Made by a program: the position numbers and the translations under genes. Under the pieces are notes generated by a model. That model had not been told where the DNA came from. It searched no databases and saw nothing but the letters and a program-made list of their open reading frames with translations. DNA of 15,499 nt from the NCBI GenBank assembly GCA_910577335.1, contig CAJTMJ010000056.1:1-15499 (forward strand). The letters run 5' to 3'. This stretch comes from an uncultured Duncaniella sp. Its GTDB lineage: Bacteria; Bacteroidota; Bacteroidia; Bacteroidales; Muribaculaceae. Shown in pieces: positions 13,523-15,499 of the stretch; position 1 is the stretch's first letter, and each line of letters begins with the position of its first letter.

Positions 13523-15073
13523 CTACCACTTAAATCTCAAACCAACAGGTATGGAGATTTCAAAAGGCTTTTCTTGCCTGATTGTTTTGATTTCACCACC
13601 GGGATTGAAATAGTAATGAAGCGACGGCTCAGCGAATATGCTGAACGACGGTGTAAAATGATACTGTATTCCAAGACCACCCTCAACCGACCATTGCAAC
13701 GGGGCATGTATATTGAATTTATCAGTTTGTGGCGTCGGCATATCAATAAAGGACTTCCAGACAGACTGTTGTCCGCTCACCGGAATATCCAGTGCACCGC
13801 CTCCATGACCATACAAAGAGAATCCTTCCACAGAATAAATGAGGTAATTGAATTTCAACGGCACACCAATATAGTGTATCTGCTGATTCACACGCTGTTC
13901 CCAAAGTTTGCTCTCAGAGAGGAAGTCAGATTCCATGAATGAATAACGCACTCCTGTCTCAATGCTCCAACGCGATGTCAGAGCCTCGTTGAGCGACAGA
14001 CCTATAATTACCGGCATTTTGTGATGCGATTTCTCGCTGACTTCTATTTCAGCGTCAGGCTCTCCTCCTGAAGGAAGATCTGGTGCGTTTGGGTCTGGAA
14101 TTCGATATCTATTGTCATTATTCTGCCCTGCAATGCCGGAATATGCCAATGACAGACTCCAATCGGGGCTTGAGCTATGTTGTTGAACTGGAGTCTTTTG
14201 CTCTGCTATTGGATAATCCCAGTCTTTCAACCTGATAACAGTCTGTTTATCATCTTCAGTTATACTATCCTTTGAGGCAGAAGGTATGGTGTCATTCTTA
14301 ACTACGACTTCGGTGACAAGTTCCGATTCCTGCGCTTTTTGATTTCGTAGAACCTCATAAATCGTTTTTTGGCTGACTTCGATACTATCAGAATCATCAA
14401 TGACTGTGGCAGTGTCCGGCAAAATTTTGTGATTGTTGTCATCATTGCTGCTTATGACGGAATCGGACGGTTTTACCTCCTCGTGTTTTGGAATAAAATG
14501 CCATATAATCGCAATACCAGCAAGTAAGGAAAGTAATCCCATCTCCATACGGTATTCCTTAATCATACGGCGCAACATTGCTTTTGCATGTGCGAGTTGG
14601 GAGGATGAAGAATGTGGAGCGATGCCGAGCAGTTCACTGATCTCTTTATGAGAGAGTCCGTCCAGCACGGCAAGACGAAAGACTTTACCGTAGCCTTCTG
14701 GAAGTTTGTCTATTATCTTGTCCAATTCTTCCCATGTCAGTTCATGTACTTCATCTGATGTTGTACTGATGTCATCGATTGCAATATCTGACATAGGAAC
14801 AGAAACATGGCTTGATTCATCTTTCAGATATTGGAGCGACAAGTTTCTCATAATGGTGGTAAGCCATGCTTCTATTTTTGAACCATTCTCCAATGAGCCT
14901 ATTGCAGTAAAGGCAATTAAAAAGCCGTCATGAAGCACATCCTGTTCAATATCAATGTTATGAATATAATATGCCACAACCTCACGCATAGGCGCAAGGT
15001 AAGTCTGATAAAGAATCCCGAAGGCTTCTCTATCTCCTGATTGACATTGCTTGACAAGTTGTACTTTGTCCAT
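13523..15073 (-). CDS. ECF sigma factor fused to transmembrane helix and outer-membrane beta-barrel
   Basis: The product is 516 aa from ATG 15073 (MDKVQLVKQ); a longer start at 15112 would begin inside the -35-like motif. Residues ~8-85 are sigma region 2 (GDREAFGILYQTYL ... IEAWLTTIMRNLSLQYLK) and ~113-172 sigma region 4 with HTH (LPEGYGKVFRLAVLDGLSHKEISELLGIA). A basic stretch (RRMIKEYR) precedes one membrane helix at ~179-194 (GLLSLLAGIAIIWHFI), matching positive-inside topology. Residues ~198-300 are a Ser/Asp/Glu-rich, probably disordered periplasmic linker. Residues ~304-516 are alternating beta-strands of an outer-membrane barrel (WSLSLAYSG, YIGVPLKFNYLI, FSIFAEPSLHYYF), ending in ...GLRFKW, with the terminal aromatic typical of OM proteins. 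One polypeptide would link the outer membrane to RNA polymerase. The frame is open throughout. The ECF-like motif upstream suggests autoregulation. Confidence 0.85.
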   Translation of the reverse strand: MDKVQLVKQCQSGDREAFGILYQTYLAPMREVVAYYIHNIDIEQDVLHDGFLIAFTAIGSLENGSKIEAWLTTIMRNLSLQYLKDESSHVSVPMSDIAIDDISTTSDEVHELTWEELDKIIDKLPEGYGKVFRLAVLDGLSHKEISELLGIAPHSSSSQLAHAKAMLRRMIKEYRMEMGLLSLLAGIAIIWHFIPKHEEVKPSDSVISSNDDNNHKILPDTATVIDDSDSIEVSQKTIYEVLRNQKAQESELVTEVVVKNDTIPSASKDSITEDDKQTVIRLKDWDYPIAEQKTPVQQHSSSPDWSLSLAYSGIAGQNNDNRYRIPDPNAPDLPSGGEPDAEIEVSEKSHHKMPVIIGLSLNEALTSRWSIETGVRYSFMESDFLSESKLWEQRVNQQIHYIGVPLKFNYLIYSVEGFSLYGHGGGALDIPVSGQQSVWKSFIDMPTPQTDKFNIHAPLQWSVEGGLGIQYHFTPSFSIFAEPSLHYYFNPGGEIKTIRQEKPFEISIPVGLRFKW

Positions 15074-15092
15074 TGATTTAAATATACTAATA

Positions 15093-15123
15093 ATAGATAA
15101 GAAATAGGCCAAAAGACTGCATG
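15093..15123 (-). promoter_or_regulatory. ECF-like autoregulatory promoter of the sigma gene
   Basis: CATGCAGTCTTT (15123-15112), 13 bp, ATCTAT (15098-15093) on the minus strand, 19 nt before the ATG at 15073. It matches the motif before the CotH gene in 18 of 18 block positions with identical spacing. The flanking bases differ, so it is not simply a duplicated leader. Confidence 0.6.
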
Positions 15124-15180
15124 GAGTTTCAAAAAATATTGTTGGAGCGAAATATAGCCGACATTATAGTCAATATCATT

Positions 15181-15226
15181 TTGGTTTGGTTCGGGCTTTA
15201 TATATGCCCGACTAAACCCAAACCAA
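15181..15226. repeat. imperfect inverted repeat near the right end
   Basis: TTGGTTTGG (15181-15189) and CGGGC (15192-15196) pair with GCCCG (15206-15210) and CCAAACCAA (15218-15226). It lies in the non-coding stretch 15124-15405 upstream of the sigma gene. No T-run follows on either strand. It could serve replication or recombination of the element or form part of the sigma gene's upstream control. Confidence 0.45.
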
Positions 15227-15232
15227 TATATA

Positions 15233-15314
15233 GGGCTGGGCAAAAAAGGGGCAAGAGTAAAGTGTAGGCGAGCTATGCCGGAAATGTTAAATCCGTTTTC
15301 TTTTTGACCAGCCC
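15233..15314. repeat. 14-bp inverted repeat with 54-bp spacer near attR
   Basis: GGGCTGGGCAAAAA (15233-15246) is the reverse complement of TTTTTGACCAGCCC (15301-15314) with one mismatch. Together with the hairpin at 15181-15226 it fills most of the non-coding right end. Possible roles are an accessory protein site for excision or a structure that stops the tRNA-Ser transcript entering the element. No gene is visible in it. Confidence 0.45.
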
Positions 15315-15336
15315 ACGGAGTTAAGAATATATAACA

Positions 15337-15374
15337 ACACCCAATTTCGCACTTTTGGGTGTAAAATTGGGTGT
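15337..15374. repeat. right-end arm-type integrase-binding repeats
   Basis: One inverted ACACCCAA (15337-15344) and two direct TTGGGTGT copies (15355-15362, 15367-15374, period 12 bp) lie 32-69 bp inside the right att core. They match the octamers and period at the left end (2409-2428). Confidence 0.6.
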
Positions 15375-15405
15375 AGATGTTGTAATTTGCTGATTATCAG
15401 CATTG

Positions 15406-15423
15406 TTGGCGGAGAGGACGAGA
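15406..15423. other. right attachment site within the tRNA-Ser 3' end
   Basis: TTGGCGGAGAGGACGAGA covers the CCA, discriminator, acceptor 3' strand and start of the T-stem of the tRNA gene. It repeats 2276-2293 with one base changed and leaves the tRNA intact, as is usual for tRNA-targeting integrases. Confidence 0.85.
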
Positions 15424-15496
15424 TTCGAACTCGTGGTAGGATTACTCCTACGTCAGTTTAGCAAACTGGTGGTTTCAGCCACTCACCCACCTCTCC
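15407..15496 (-). tRNA. tRNA-Ser(GCU)
   Basis: Read on the minus strand it starts GGAGAGG (15496-15490) and ends CCTCTCC-G-CCA (15417-15407), so CCA is encoded. The anticodon loop TTGCTAA holds GCT (15462-15460). A long variable arm (GTAGGA...TCCTAC) is the class II feature of tRNA-Ser, and the T-loop TTCGAAT is canonical. Its 3' end is the attachment site of the element. Confidence 0.95.
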
Positions 15497-15499
15497 TTT

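Larger units (their letters stand above)
2276..15423. mobile_element. ~13.1-kb integrative and mobilizable element in tRNA-Ser(GCU)
   Basis: The element is bounded by an 18-bp near-identical direct repeat, of which the right copy is the 3' end of tRNA-Ser. It carries a tyrosine integrase beside the left end, repeated TTGGGTGT arm-type motifs near both ends, an excisionase-like DUF3853 protein, a RepA-like ATPase, a primase-like protein, DUF3408, MobC and a relaxase. This is the gene set of Bacteroidales mobilizable elements such as the NBU and Tn4555 types. No type IV secretion or coupling-protein genes are seen, so it is mobilizable rather than self-transmissible. Likely cargo is the RhuM/PLD gene (4998-5894) and the sigma/CotH/lipoprotein module (11517-15123). 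Confidence 0.88.

Noticed and set aside
13523..15073. The sigma/barrel fusion as a sequencing frameshift joining two genes
   Set aside because: The frame is continuous, a basic-flanked membrane helix and a plausible periplasmic linker sit exactly between the domains, and no ribosome binding site or internal start is evident at the joint. Not excluded completely without reads.
2294..15405. Antibiotic resistance or type IV secretion genes on the element
   Set aside because: I checked every sizable reading frame; none shows resistance enzymes, TraG/VirD4 coupling protein or Tra membrane proteins.

Overview
The window looks like a Bacteroidales chromosome. Its promoters follow the Bacteroidetes TTTG / TAnnTTTG pattern, clear Shine-Dalgarno sequences are rare, lipoproteins and a TPR/LuxR-type membrane regulator are present, and one surface protein ends in what looks like a type IX secretion sorting domain. 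That last trait points towards Muribaculaceae, Prevotella, Parabacteroides or Porphyromonas relatives rather than Bacteroides proper. This is an inference; no marker gene fixes the genus.

Two parts of the window are chromosome. At the left (1-2275) is a membrane-anchored TPR/LuxR-family regulator gene on the minus strand, with its promoter, a ~192-bp palindromic MITE-like insertion in its leader, and an orphaned terminator. At the right edge (15407-15496, minus) is tRNA-Ser(GCU). Between them lies a ~13.1-kb integrative and mobilizable element bounded by an imperfect 18-bp direct repeat (2276-2293 and 15406-15423). The right copy is the 3' end of the tRNA gene. The tRNA's intrinsic terminator (2243-2277) is still joined to the left copy, so the insertion separated the tRNA from its terminator by 13 kb.

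Element layout from the left: integrase arm-type repeats overlapping the integrase promoter; a tyrosine integrase and an unrecognised 376-aa protein in one operon ending at a strong terminator (2453-4968); a separately promoted RhuM-family / PLD-like protein (4998-5894); a 370-bp control region with an array of TACCACTC repeats (5999-6168) that may be a replication origin or operator; a DUF3853 excisionase-like HTH protein, a RepA-like ATPase, a toprim primase-like protein and a DUF3408 protein (6266-9133); a hairpin-rich gap that is the best oriT candidate; and MobC, relaxase and membrane accessory genes (9309-11399). No conjugation machinery is present, so transfer would need a helper element.

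The right part of the element, read leftward, is the most interesting cargo. A single polypeptide joins an ECF sigma factor, a transmembrane helix, a periplasmic linker and an outer-membrane beta-barrel (13523-15073). It is followed by a CotH-kinase-like lipoprotein with a C-terminal sorting-like domain (12013-13443) and a small cysteine-containing lipoprotein one base further on (11517-12011). The sigma gene and the CotH operon share a bipartite upstream motif, CATGCAGTCTTT-N13-ATCTAT, in the same position relative to each start codon. The inference is an autoregulated, envelope-spanning sigma factor that senses at the outer membrane and switches on its own gene and a two-gene surface-protein operon, all carried as cargo on a mobilizable element.
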